A stretch of 7,592 nucleotides of DNA from Bacillota bacterium (GTDB lineage: Bacteria; Bacillota; Clostridia; Christensenellales; Aristaeellaceae): NCBI GenBank assembly GCA_023458835.1, contig JAEWWY010000375.1, positions 1 through 7,592 of the forward strand, in the 5' to 3' direction. Shown here piece after piece: positions 1 to 5,595 of the stretch. Position numbers and translations under genes: made by a program. The first letter of the stretch is position 1. Every line of letters begins with the position of its first letter. The notes below the pieces were generated by a model, which was not told where the DNA came from, searched no databases, and saw nothing but the letters and a program-made list of their open reading frames with translations.

Positions 1-364
1 TGATCACGGGGATGGAGCCGTACCTGGCCAGATCCTCCACCTCCTGCTGCTTGTAGGTGCGGATCATGATACCGTCCAGGTACCGGGAAAGCACCCTGGC
101 CGTATCCTGCACCGGCTCGCCCCGGCCGATTTGAAGATCATTGGAGGACAGGAACAGCGCGTATCCCCCCAGTTCGAACATGCCCACCTCAAAGGATACC
201 CTGGTGCGGGTGGAGGCCTTTTGGAAGATCATGCCCAGCGTTTTATCCTGCAGGTATTTGTGGGCGATGCCGTGGGTCTTTTCATATTTCAATTGATCCG
301 CCAGGTTCAGGATCTCCAGAATCTCCCCGGCGGCAAGGTCGGACAGCTTCAATAAATGATTCAT
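1..364 (-). CDS. argF: Ornithine carbamoyltransferase, N-terminal part (cut by left window edge)
   Basis: Transfers the carbamoyl group of carbamoyl phosphate to ornithine to give citrulline, in the cytoplasm, as the sixth step of arginine synthesis. Only the first 121 residues are present; full-length members are about 300-330 residues, so the C-terminal ornithine-binding domain lies outside the window. The visible part is the carbamoyl-phosphate domain: the STRTR phosphate-binding motif is at residues 51-55 within FQKASTRTRVSFEVGM, followed by LGG (65-67), IGRGE (79-83), DTARVLSRY (87-95) and IMIRT (99-103), all typical of the family. I translated it from an ATG at 364 whose first bases overlap the argD stop as ATGA. 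A good Shine-Dalgarno (AAGGAGG) sits 10 nt upstream inside the end of argD, so translation is probably coupled. The STRTR context and the arg operon favour ornithine over aspartate or putrescine carbamoyltransferase. No frameshift is seen. Confidence 0.93.
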   Translation of the reverse strand, partial: MNHLLKLSDLAAGEILEILNLADQLKYEKTHGIAHKYLQDKTLGMIFQKASTRTRVSFEVGMFELGGYALFLSSNDLQIGRGEPVQDTARVLSRYLDGIMIRTYKQQEVEDLARYGSIPVI

Positions 365-1524
365 GGGTGAATCGCCTCCTTCAATATCTCAATGCCTTGT
401 ATGATGAGGTCCATGGGAATATTCAAGGCGGGCAGCAGCCGCACCTTGTGCTTTGCGGTCAGGACCAGAACGCCTTTTGATTGGCAGGCGGCCACCACTT
501 CCCTGGCCGGTTTTTCCGTTTCGACCCCCAGCATCAGGCCAAAGCCGCTGACGCTCTTTACGCCGGGCGCGTTTTGAAGCGATTCCACGATATACCTTCC
601 CTTTTCCCGGACGCTTTTCAAAAGCGCATCATCCAGCCGCTTTACAATGCTCAAGGCGCCGGCGGCGCATACGGGATTGCCCCCGAAGGTGGAGCCGTGG
701 GTGCCGGAGGAAAGGACCCCGGCGGTCTTATCGTTCATCAGGCAAGCGCCGATGGGCAGCCCGCCGCCCAGGCCCTTGGCGGTGGATACCACGTCCGGAG
801 AAATGCCGTAATGCATGTAAGCGTACAATTCCCCTGTCCTGCCGTTGCCGGTTTGGACCTCATCCACCAGGAGCAGCACGCCCTTATCCCTGCACAGCGC
901 GGCCACCTTCTGCACGTAACCCATGTCCAGAACGTGGACGCCGCCCTCCCCCTGCACCATTTCCAGCAGAACGGCGCAGACCCGCGTGTTTTCAAGGGCC
1001 GATGCCATTTGGGAGAAGTCATCCGGGTCCACATGCATGAACCCCGGGGTGAAGGGCCCGAAATACTGGTGGAAGCTGTCCTGCCCCGTGGCGGAAAGGG
1101 TGGTGACGGTACGGCCATGGAAGCTGTTATTCAGCGTCACGATGACGGGGTTTTCCTCGGCCTTTGTATCATAGGCGAACTTTCTGGCCACCTTGATGGC
1201 GCATTCGTTGGCCTCCGCCCCGGAGTTGCCGAAGAATACCTTTTTCATGCCCGTCTTTTGGCAAAGCAGCATCGCCAGCTCCGCCTGGGGCGCGGTGTAG
1301 TACAGGTTGCAGGCATGGGGCAGCCGGGCCATCTGCTCCAAAACCGCCTGCTGCCAGGCTTCGTCCGCCACACCAAATATGTTGACGGCGATGCCCGTGC
1401 CCAGGTCGATGTAGGTTTTGCCCGCGTCATCCCGGATCAGGGAGCCTTTCCCTTCCACAAGGGTCAGGTCAAAGCGGCCATAGGTGTTGGCCACATAGGT
1501 TTGGTCCGCTTCCCGTATGTTCAT
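361..1524 (-). CDS. argD: Acetylornithine aminotransferase (class III PLP enzyme)
   Basis: Converts N-acetylglutamate 5-semialdehyde plus glutamate to N-acetylornithine plus 2-oxoglutarate using pyridoxal phosphate; cytoplasmic. The 387 residues match the usual length of about 375-405. Fold-type I landmarks are visible in order: GNSGAEANE at 99-107 (cofactor phosphate loop), SFHGRT at 134-139, LVDEVQTGNGRTG at 219-231 with Asp221 expected to contact the pyridine nitrogen, STAKGLGGGLPIGA at 247-260 with Lys250 as the expected Schiff-base lysine, GSTFGGNP at 277-284, and VRLLPALNI near 361-369. The ATG at 1524 has AGGAGG 5 nt upstream, and that SD contains the argB stop codon. The gene ends by overlapping argF with ATGA. 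Members of this family can also act on N-succinyl-diaminopimelate aminotransfer in lysine synthesis; the sequence does not exclude that side role, but the operon makes the arginine role primary. Confidence 0.95.
   Translation of the reverse strand: MNIREADQTYVANTYGRFDLTLVEGKGSLIRDDAGKTYIDLGTGIAVNIFGVADEAWQQAVLEQMARLPHACNLYYTAPQAELAMLLCQKTGMKKVFFGNSGAEANECAIKVARKFAYDTKAEENPVIVTLNNSFHGRTVTTLSATGQDSFHQYFGPFTPGFMHVDPDDFSQMASALENTRVCAVLLEMVQGEGGVHVLDMGYVQKVAALCRDKGVLLLVDEVQTGNGRTGELYAYMHYGISPDVVSTAKGLGGGLPIGACLMNDKTAGVLSSGTHGSTFGGNPVCAAGALSIVKRLDDALLKSVREKGRYIVESLQNAPGVKSVSGFGLMLGVETEKPAREVVAACQSKGVLVLTAKHKVRLLPALNIPMDLIIQGIEILKEAIHP
375..381 (-). promoter_or_regulatory. argF ribosome binding site inside the argD 3' end
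   Basis: AAGGAGG lies 10 nt before the argF ATG at 364 and falls within argD coding sequence. It supports this argF start and, with the ATGA overlap, coupled translation of argD and argF. Confidence 0.75.
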
Positions 1525-1529
1525 ATGGC

Positions 1530-1535
1530 CCTCCT
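1530..1535 (-). promoter_or_regulatory. argD ribosome binding site fused to argB stop codon
   Basis: AGGAGG lies 5 nt before the argD ATG. The argB stop TAG (1534-1536) shares two bases with it, again TAGGAGG, the same arrangement as at the argC-argJ junction. The spacing from the SD core to the ATG is slightly short. Confidence 0.8.
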
Positions 1536-2385
1536 ACACAAACATGGTGCCGACGCCCTCGTCGGTCAATACCTCGATCAGTATGGCGTGGGGCACGCGC
1601 CCGTCAATGATGAATACCTTTTTGACGCCCCGGCGGATCGCCTCGATGCAGCACTCCACCTTGGGGATCATGCCGCCGGAGATAACGCCTTCCCTTTCCA
1701 GTTGCGGCGCTTCGCTCACCCCCACCTGGGGGATAAGGGTGGACGGATCATTTTTATCCCTTAAAAGGCCCACGGTATCGGTCATGGAAATCATGCTTTC
1801 GGCCTTCAGAGTGCCGGCAATGCGGGCTGCGGCAGTATCGGCGTTGATGTTGTACACATGGCCTTCCCTGTCATACCCCACGGTGGAGATGACGGGAATG
1901 TACCCCATGTCCAGCAGGTCCAGGATGGGCTGGGTGTTGATGCCGGTGATTTCCCCCACATAGCCCAGCCGCTCATCCAGCACCTTTGCCTCGATCAGCC
2001 CGCCGTCCATGCCGCACAGGCCGATGGCCTTGCCGCCGATGTTCACCAATTGCGCCACCAGGGTCTTGTTGATCTTCCCGGCCAGAACCATCTGCACCAC
2101 ATCGGCCGTCTCTTCATCGGTCACGCGGAGTCCGTCCACAAATTCGCTCTTTTTGCCCATTTTTTGAAGCGTTTGCGAAATTTCGGGCCCGCCGCCGTGC
2201 ACCAGCACCACCTTGATGCCAATCAGGGACAGCATGACGATATCCTTCATCACATTCAGCTTCAGGCCGTCATTGATCATGGCGTTTCCGCCGTACTTTA
2301 CCACGATGATCTTGCCGTTGTAACGCTGGATATAGGGCAGCGCTTCGATCAAAACCTGCGCCCGCTGGGCGTTATCAAGGTGCAT
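1534..2385 (-). CDS. argB: N-acetylglutamate kinase, arginine-sensitive type
   Basis: Phosphorylates N-acetylglutamate with ATP to N-acetylglutamyl 5-phosphate, the second step of the pathway. It is an amino acid kinase family protein of 283 residues. Visible motifs: VVKYGGNAM (28-36) with Lys30 as the expected catalytic lysine, LVHGGGPEI (61-69), GLRVTD (85-90), GLCGMDGGLI (122-131), NINADTAAARIAG (179-191), MTDTVGLL (201-208) and GGMIPKVECC (237-246). About 25 residues (ALPYIQRYNGK region) precede the first glycine-rich strand, and the C terminus ends HAILIEVLTDEGVGTMF. In this family an N-terminal helix of this kind and this C-terminal signature mark the hexameric, arginine-inhibited enzymes; E. 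coli-type enzymes lack the helix. Feedback inhibition by arginine is therefore inferred, and fits a pathway with acetyl recycling by ArgJ. The ATG has AAGGAG 9 nt upstream; argJ ends 19 nt before. The TAG stop forms part of the argD SD. Confidence 0.95.
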   Translation of the reverse strand: MHLDNAQRAQVLIEALPYIQRYNGKIIVVKYGGNAMINDGLKLNVMKDIVMLSLIGIKVVLVHGGGPEISQTLQKMGKKSEFVDGLRVTDEETADVVQMVLAGKINKTLVAQLVNIGGKAIGLCGMDGGLIEAKVLDERLGYVGEITGINTQPILDLLDMGYIPVISTVGYDREGHVYNINADTAAARIAGTLKAESMISMTDTVGLLRDKNDPSTLIPQVGVSEAPQLEREGVISGGMIPKVECCIEAIRRGVKKVFIIDGRVPHAILIEVLTDEGVGTMFV

Positions 2386-2404
2386 AATCAGCCTCTCCTT
2401 GTTA

Positions 2405-3619
2405 TTACGTGCGGTAATCGCCGTTGATTTTCACGTAATCGTATGTCAGGTCACAGCCCCAGGCGGTGGCGGTTTCGCTGCCATCGTTCAAGCCGACCAG
2501 GATATTGACCTCATCCCTGCAGAGCACTTCCTTGGCCGTTTCCTCGTTAAAGGGAATGCCGGCGCCGCTCTTGCAGACGGCCACATGCCCCGCCGCCGAA
2601 GAAAAGGCCACGTCGATCTTCTGAACATCCACGGCAGCCCCGCTGTAGCCGATGGCGCACAGCACACGGCCCCAGTTGGCATCCGCGCCGAACATGGCGG
2701 ATTTCAAGAGGCTGGAACAGATCACGGATTTGGCAACGGTCCTGGCCGTTTTCTTGTCGGCGGCACCGGAAGCGATGCATGTGAGCAGCTTGGTGGCCCC
2801 CTCCCCATCCTTGGCGATGGCCTTGCAAAGCGTTGCAGTAACGGCGTTCAAGGCTTTGCAAAAAGCCTCAAACGCTTCCCCTTCCCCGTCGATCGGATCA
2901 TTGCCCGCCAGGCCGTTGGCCAGGATCCTCACCATGTCGTTGGTGGAGGTATCCCCATCCACACTGACCATGTGGAAGGTATCCTGCGTATCGCGGATCA
3001 GCGCCTTTTGGAGCATTTGGGGTGAAATGGCCGCGTCGGTAGTTAGAAACACCAGCATGGTGGCCATGTTGGGGTGGATCATCCCCGAGCCCTTGGCCAT
3101 GCCCCCCAGGCGGCAGGCCTTGCCCCCGAGCTCAAAGGAAACGGCCGCTTCCTTTTTGGCGGTATCGGTGGTCATAATGGCCTCCGCCGCCGCGCTTTCC
3201 CCATGGGCGCTTAAGCTTTGCGCCAAGGCGGCCATATGCTCCGCCATGGGCGCAAGGGACAAGGGCTGGCCGATCACGCCTGTGGAGGCCACGATCACGT
3301 CGCCGGCGGAAATGGGCAGATGCTTTGCCACCAAATCGCACATGCCCTTGGCGATGCCGATGCCATCGGCATTGCAGGTATTGGCGTTGCCGCTGTTGCA
3401 GATGATGGCCTGCGCATAGCCATCTGCGATATTTTCCTTTGTCACATAAATCGGCGCGCCCTTGACCAGGTTAGCGGTATAAATGCCGGCCGCCGCGGCC
3501 CGCGTTTGGCTGATGATCAATGCCAGATCCTTTTTTGTTTTATTTTTGCGGATCCCGCAATGGATGCCGCCTGCCAAAAACCCCTGGGCGGCGCATACGC
3601 CGCCGGAAATAAACTTCAT
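2405..3619 (-). CDS. argJ: Glutamate N-acetyltransferase / ornithine acetyltransferase (ArgJ)
   Basis: Moves the acetyl group from N-acetylornithine to glutamate, giving ornithine and recycling N-acetylglutamate; many members also use acetyl-CoA to make the first acetylglutamate. The 404 residues match the family. ArgJ is an N-terminal nucleophile enzyme that cuts itself into alpha and beta chains; the cleavage site is visible as KGSGMIHPNMATML (176-189), with Thr187 as the expected nucleophile and new beta-chain N terminus. Other conserved stretches: AAGIYTANLVKGAP (43-56), CNSGNAN (74-80), ASTGVIGQPL (111-120), SVDGDTSTNDM (219-229), KDGEGATKL (270-278), GADANWGRVLCAIGYSG (311-327) and the C-terminal TAWGCDLTYDYVKINGDYRT. 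Whether it is bifunctional cannot be told by eye; the absence of argA here is compatible with that. The ATG has AGGAGG 9 nt upstream, and this SD includes the argC stop. It is rich in cysteine for its class (about 13). Confidence 0.95.
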   Translation of the reverse strand: MKFISGGVCAAQGFLAGGIHCGIRKNKTKKDLALIISQTRAAAAGIYTANLVKGAPIYVTKENIADGYAQAIICNSGNANTCNADGIGIAKGMCDLVAKHLPISAGDVIVASTGVIGQPLSLAPMAEHMAALAQSLSAHGESAAAEAIMTTDTAKKEAAVSFELGGKACRLGGMAKGSGMIHPNMATMLVFLTTDAAISPQMLQKALIRDTQDTFHMVSVDGDTSTNDMVRILANGLAGNDPIDGEGEAFEAFCKALNAVTATLCKAIAKDGEGATKLLTCIASGAADKKTARTVAKSVICSSLLKSAMFGADANWGRVLCAIGYSGAAVDVQKIDVAFSSAAGHVAVCKSGAGIPFNEETAKEVLCRDEVNILVGLNDGSETATAWGCDLTYDYVKINGDYRT

Positions 3620-3628
3620 ATTTCTTAT

Positions 3629-3634
3629 CCTCCT
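3629..3634 (-). promoter_or_regulatory. argJ ribosome binding site fused to argC stop codon
   Basis: AGGAGG lies 9 nt before the argJ ATG. The argC TAG stop (3633-3635) shares its last two bases with it, reading TAGGAGG. A ribosome ending argC would sit on the argJ SD, which points to coupled translation. Confidence 0.8.
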
Positions 3635-4577
3635 AGCAGTTTAGGCCCAAATATTCCCCGGCACCTGTCATCAGGTTCAGGCACTGCACCGCTGCCCCGG
3701 AGGCACCTTTGCCCAGGTTGTCAAACCTTGCCATAAGCAGCAGCCTTTCGTCGTTTCCGCAGATCAAAATCTCTATGCCGTCATTTCCAGCCAATGTGTT
3801 CGCGGCCAGGAAGCCGCCCATTTCCGCGCCCGCATCAAGAGGCAGTACGCGAACCAGCTTTTCACCCTGATAATGGGCGGAATATACCGCATGCAGCTCT
3901 TTGCGGCTGGGAGTACCTTTGAGAAGCCTTGCATGCAGCGGCACCGATACCGCCATGCCGCCGTAAAAATCGGCCACGATGGGGTCAAATATGGGTGCAT
4001 CAGTCAGGCCGCATACCTTTTGCATTTCCGGCAGATGCTTGTGGGCTTGGGAAAGGGCGTACTGCCGGGGGCTATCGAGCCCGGGAGAGCGTTCCTGTGA
4101 TTCGTACTCGGCAATCATCTTCTTGCCCCCGCCGGAATACCCCGTTACCGAATGGCACACGATGGGATAATCACCAGGCAGCACCCCCGCCTTGACAAGA
4201 GGATAGACAAGCGCCGCAAACCCGCTGGCATGGCATCCGGGAACGGAAACCCTGCTCCCCTTTTGAACAGCTTCCCTGTGCTCTTTGGACAATTCGGGAA
4301 ACCCGTATGCCCAGCCGTTTTGCGTCCTGTGGGCGGTGGAAGCGTCCAGGATGCGTACGGAAAGCCCCTCCGCCAGATGCACGGCTTCCCTGGCCGCCTC
4401 ATCCGGCAAACACAGGATGGCTACATCCGCCTCCTGCATCTTTTGCCTTCGCTCCCGCGCATCCTTGCGCAGCGTTTCTTCAATGGGGATCAATTGGATG
4501 TCTTTGCGCCCGGCAAGCCGCCGGGCAATGTTCAGCCCTGTGGTGCCCTCCTGGCCATCAATAAATACCTTTGCCAT
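3633..4577 (-). CDS. argC: N-acetyl-gamma-glutamyl-phosphate reductase, short type 2
   Basis: Reduces N-acetylglutamyl 5-phosphate with NADPH to the semialdehyde; cytoplasmic. The 314-residue product has the type 2 ArgC features rather than the longer (about 345) type 1 form: it opens MAKVFIDGQEGTTGL with GTTG at 11-14 in the nucleotide-binding turn, then ILCLPDEAAREA (54-65), LDASTAHRT (77-85), GWAYGFPEL (88-96), the catalytic cysteine Cys115 in VPGCHASG (112-119), GYSGGGKK (146-153), HKHLPEM (179-185) and LGKGASGAAVQCLNLM (288-303). An upstream in-frame ATG at 4604 would add nine residues (MIMLLGGSR), but the ATG at 4577 has GGAGG 7 nt upstream and gives the family's normal N terminus, so I chose it; the nine extra codons would read through the SD itself. 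First gene of the arg operon, about 48 nt after the inferred transcription start. The TAG stop lies within the argJ SD. Confidence 0.93.
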   Translation of the reverse strand: MAKVFIDGQEGTTGLNIARRLAGRKDIQLIPIEETLRKDARERRQKMQEADVAILCLPDEAAREAVHLAEGLSVRILDASTAHRTQNGWAYGFPELSKEHREAVQKGSRVSVPGCHASGFAALVYPLVKAGVLPGDYPIVCHSVTGYSGGGKKMIAEYESQERSPGLDSPRQYALSQAHKHLPEMQKVCGLTDAPIFDPIVADFYGGMAVSVPLHARLLKGTPSRKELHAVYSAHYQGEKLVRVLPLDAGAEMGGFLAANTLAGNDGIEILICGNDERLLLMARFDNLGKGASGAAVQCLNLMTGAGEYLGLNC

Positions 4578-4584
4578 GCGGCTC

Positions 4585-4589
4585 CCTCC
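4585..4589 (-). promoter_or_regulatory. Ribosome binding site deciding the argC start
   Basis: GGAGG on the minus strand, 7 nt before the ATG at 4577. It excludes the in-frame ATG at 4604, which has no purine-rich SD at a proper distance and lies inside an ARG-box-like element. Confidence 0.8.
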
Positions 4590-4591
4590 AA

Positions 4592-4609
4592 GAAGCATAA
4601 TCATTCCGA
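4592..4609. promoter_or_regulatory. ARG box candidate 2, weaker, 3 bp from box 1
   Basis: The 18-mer GAAGCATAATCATTCCGA has AGCAT against TGAAT (3 of 5), AATC against WWWW (3 of 4) and ATTCC against ATTCA (4 of 5). Alone it is weak, but it lies exactly 3 bp from box 1, the usual spacing of paired ARG boxes bound by one hexamer on one DNA face. It sits in the argC leader. Confidence 0.45.
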
Positions 4610-4612
4610 AAT

Positions 4613-4630
4613 TATGAATAATTATACGTG
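4613..4630. promoter_or_regulatory. ARG box candidate 1 (ArgR/AhrC operator) over the arg start site
   Basis: Read on the plus strand, TATGAATAATTATACGTG matches the ARG-box pattern WNTGAATWWWWATTCANW with a perfect left half (TGAAT), four of four W positions and three of five in the right half (ATACG). It begins 1 nt downstream of the -10 and covers the expected transcription start, where a bound ArgR/AhrC hexamer would block RNA polymerase. Identification rests on consensus by eye and on the arg operon downstream; no argR gene is in the window. Confidence 0.65.
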
Positions 4631-4631
4631 T

Positions 4632-4659
4632 ATTATACAGGTGAAATGATTGTTGTCAA
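4632..4659 (-). promoter_or_regulatory. Sigma-70/SigA promoter of the arg operon
   Basis: On the minus strand a perfect -35 TTGACA (4654-4659) and perfect -10 TATAAT (4632-4637) are separated by 16 nt, one below the ideal 17. The 19 nt upstream of the -35 are A/T-rich (AAAAATACAAAATAA), resembling an UP element. The expected start site is near 4625, giving a leader of about 48 nt before argC. This is the only strong promoter I can see in the window. Confidence 0.85.
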
Positions 4660-4676
4660 GGATTATTTTGTATTTT

Positions 4677-4759
4677 TCAGCTTTTGCCCAAAAAGAATAA
4701 GCTCCCTTTCCTGCATTCGTCATGCATTTGGGAAAGGGAGTTCATGTACAAAAAGCTGA
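4677..4759. repeat. Nine-bp inverted repeat enclosing the terminator hairpin
   Basis: TCAGCTTTT at 4677-4685 is the exact reverse complement of AAAAGCTGA at 4751-4759. The two arms flank the terminator stem with 16 nt on one side and 10 nt on the other, giving a nested, stem-in-stem structure. The left arm lies in the A/T-rich stretch upstream of the arg -35. It may be chance, a second layer of terminator structure, or part of a protein site; no T tract follows the outer stem on either strand. Confidence 0.5.
4690..4740 (-). terminator. Intrinsic terminator of the ABC transporter operon
   Basis: On the minus strand a perfect 10-bp stem (CTCCCTTTCC at 4740-4731 with GGAAAGGGAG at 4711-4702) carries a 4-nt bulge and an inner 5-bp stem (TGCAT/ATGCA) closed by a 5-nt loop. 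One C is then followed by TTATTCTTTTT, nine T in eleven. The opposite strand has no T tract after the stem, so it works only for minus-strand transcripts. It lies 52 nt past the ATPase stop and 31 nt ahead of the arg -35, insulating the arg promoter from readthrough. Confidence 0.85.
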
Positions 4760-4791
4760 TACTATACTGAAAGCGGGATGGGAGCGGGCGA

Positions 4792-5595
4792 TTACTTCTT
4801 CATGGACAGGAGTACCCGGTCGGTGTTCAAACGCGCGCCGCTGGATTTGGCATAGCGCTCCAGCAGCTCATCCAGCGTGATGTTTGCCCGCTCCTGGCCT
4901 TTGATATCCAGGATGACGCGGCCGGCGTCCATCATGATGGTGCGGGTGCCCAGGGAAAGGGCGGAAACCATGTTATGGGTGATCATCATGGTGGTGATCC
5001 CCTGACGGGCCACGATCTCCCGGGTGATATTGAGCACCGTTTCCGCGGTATTGGGATCCAGCGCCGCAGTGTGCTCATCCAGCAAAAGCAGCTTGGGGGC
5101 GGCTACGGTAGCCATCAAGAGCGTCATGGCCTGCCGCTGTCCGCCGGATAAGAGGCCTACCTTGGTTTTCATGCGGTCTTCCAGGCCCATGTGAAATTCC
5201 GCCAGCCTGTCGCGGAAAAAAGCCTGGTCGCTTTTGCGCACGGCCCGGGAAAAGGGCCCGCGAGCACCCCTGGCATGAGCCAAAGCCAGGTTTTCCTCAA
5301 TGGTCATATCCGGCGCGGTGCCCTTCATAGGGTCCTGAAACAGCCTGCCGATGATGTGGGCCCTTTTGAATTCCTTCATCCAGGTGATATCCCTGCCATC
5401 CAGCACGATCCGCCCGGCCTCCAGGTCGTGGGTTCCGCAGATGGCATTGAACAGCGAGGATTTCCCCGCGCCGTTGGAGCCCAGCACCGTCACGAATTCC
5501 CCCCTGCCCAAGTGCAGGGAAAGGTCATGAAGCGCCTTGTGCTCGTTCACCGTACCCTTGGAAAAGATAAGGGACAGGTTTTCAATGTCCAGCAA
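4792..5595 (-). CDS. ABC importer ATP-binding protein (TrpX/TrpY-associated, COG1101 type)
   Basis: Hydrolyses ATP on the inner face of the membrane to power substrate import through the permease encoded upstream. The 267 residues hold a complete nucleotide-binding domain: Walker A GSNGAGKSS (39-47), Q-loop Gln87 in LFQDP, signature LSGGQ (149-153), Walker B LLLLDEH (169-175) with Glu174 as the expected catalytic base, D-loop ALD (178-180) and H-loop His207 in ITHN. FQDPMKGTAPDMTIEENLALA and the DEH rather than DEP after Walker B are typical of ATPases paired with PF04392 binding proteins. The start is TTG at 5595: a purine-rich SD (GGGGAGGG) lies 7 nt upstream, the family N terminus begins just there, and no nearby ATG fits. 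It overlaps the permease by 14 nt, so coupling is likely. The tail beyond about residue 245 is a short family-typical extension. Last gene of its operon. Confidence 0.9.
   Translation of the reverse strand: MLDIENLSLIFSKGTVNEHKALHDLSLHLGRGEFVTVLGSNGAGKSSLFNAICGTHDLEAGRIVLDGRDITWMKEFKRAHIIGRLFQDPMKGTAPDMTIEENLALAHARGARGPFSRAVRKSDQAFFRDRLAEFHMGLEDRMKTKVGLLSGGQRQAMTLLMATVAAPKLLLLDEHTAALDPNTAETVLNITREIVARQGITTMMITHNMVSALSLGTRTIMMDAGRVILDIKGQERANITLDELLERYAKSSGARLNTDRVLLSMKK

Noticed and set aside
481..1764. A 427-codon open frame on the plus strand across argD and the end of argB
   Set aside because: It lies wholly antisense to two well-supported enzymes, its product is rich in His, Gly, Gln and Ala with no recognisable motif, and it has no good SD. 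Long antisense frames are expected in GC-rich coding DNA.
4578..4604. N-terminal extension of ArgC from an ATG at 4604
   Set aside because: The extra nine codons include the SD of the 4577 start and an ARG-box-like site, and the protein family begins at MAKVFIDGQEG.
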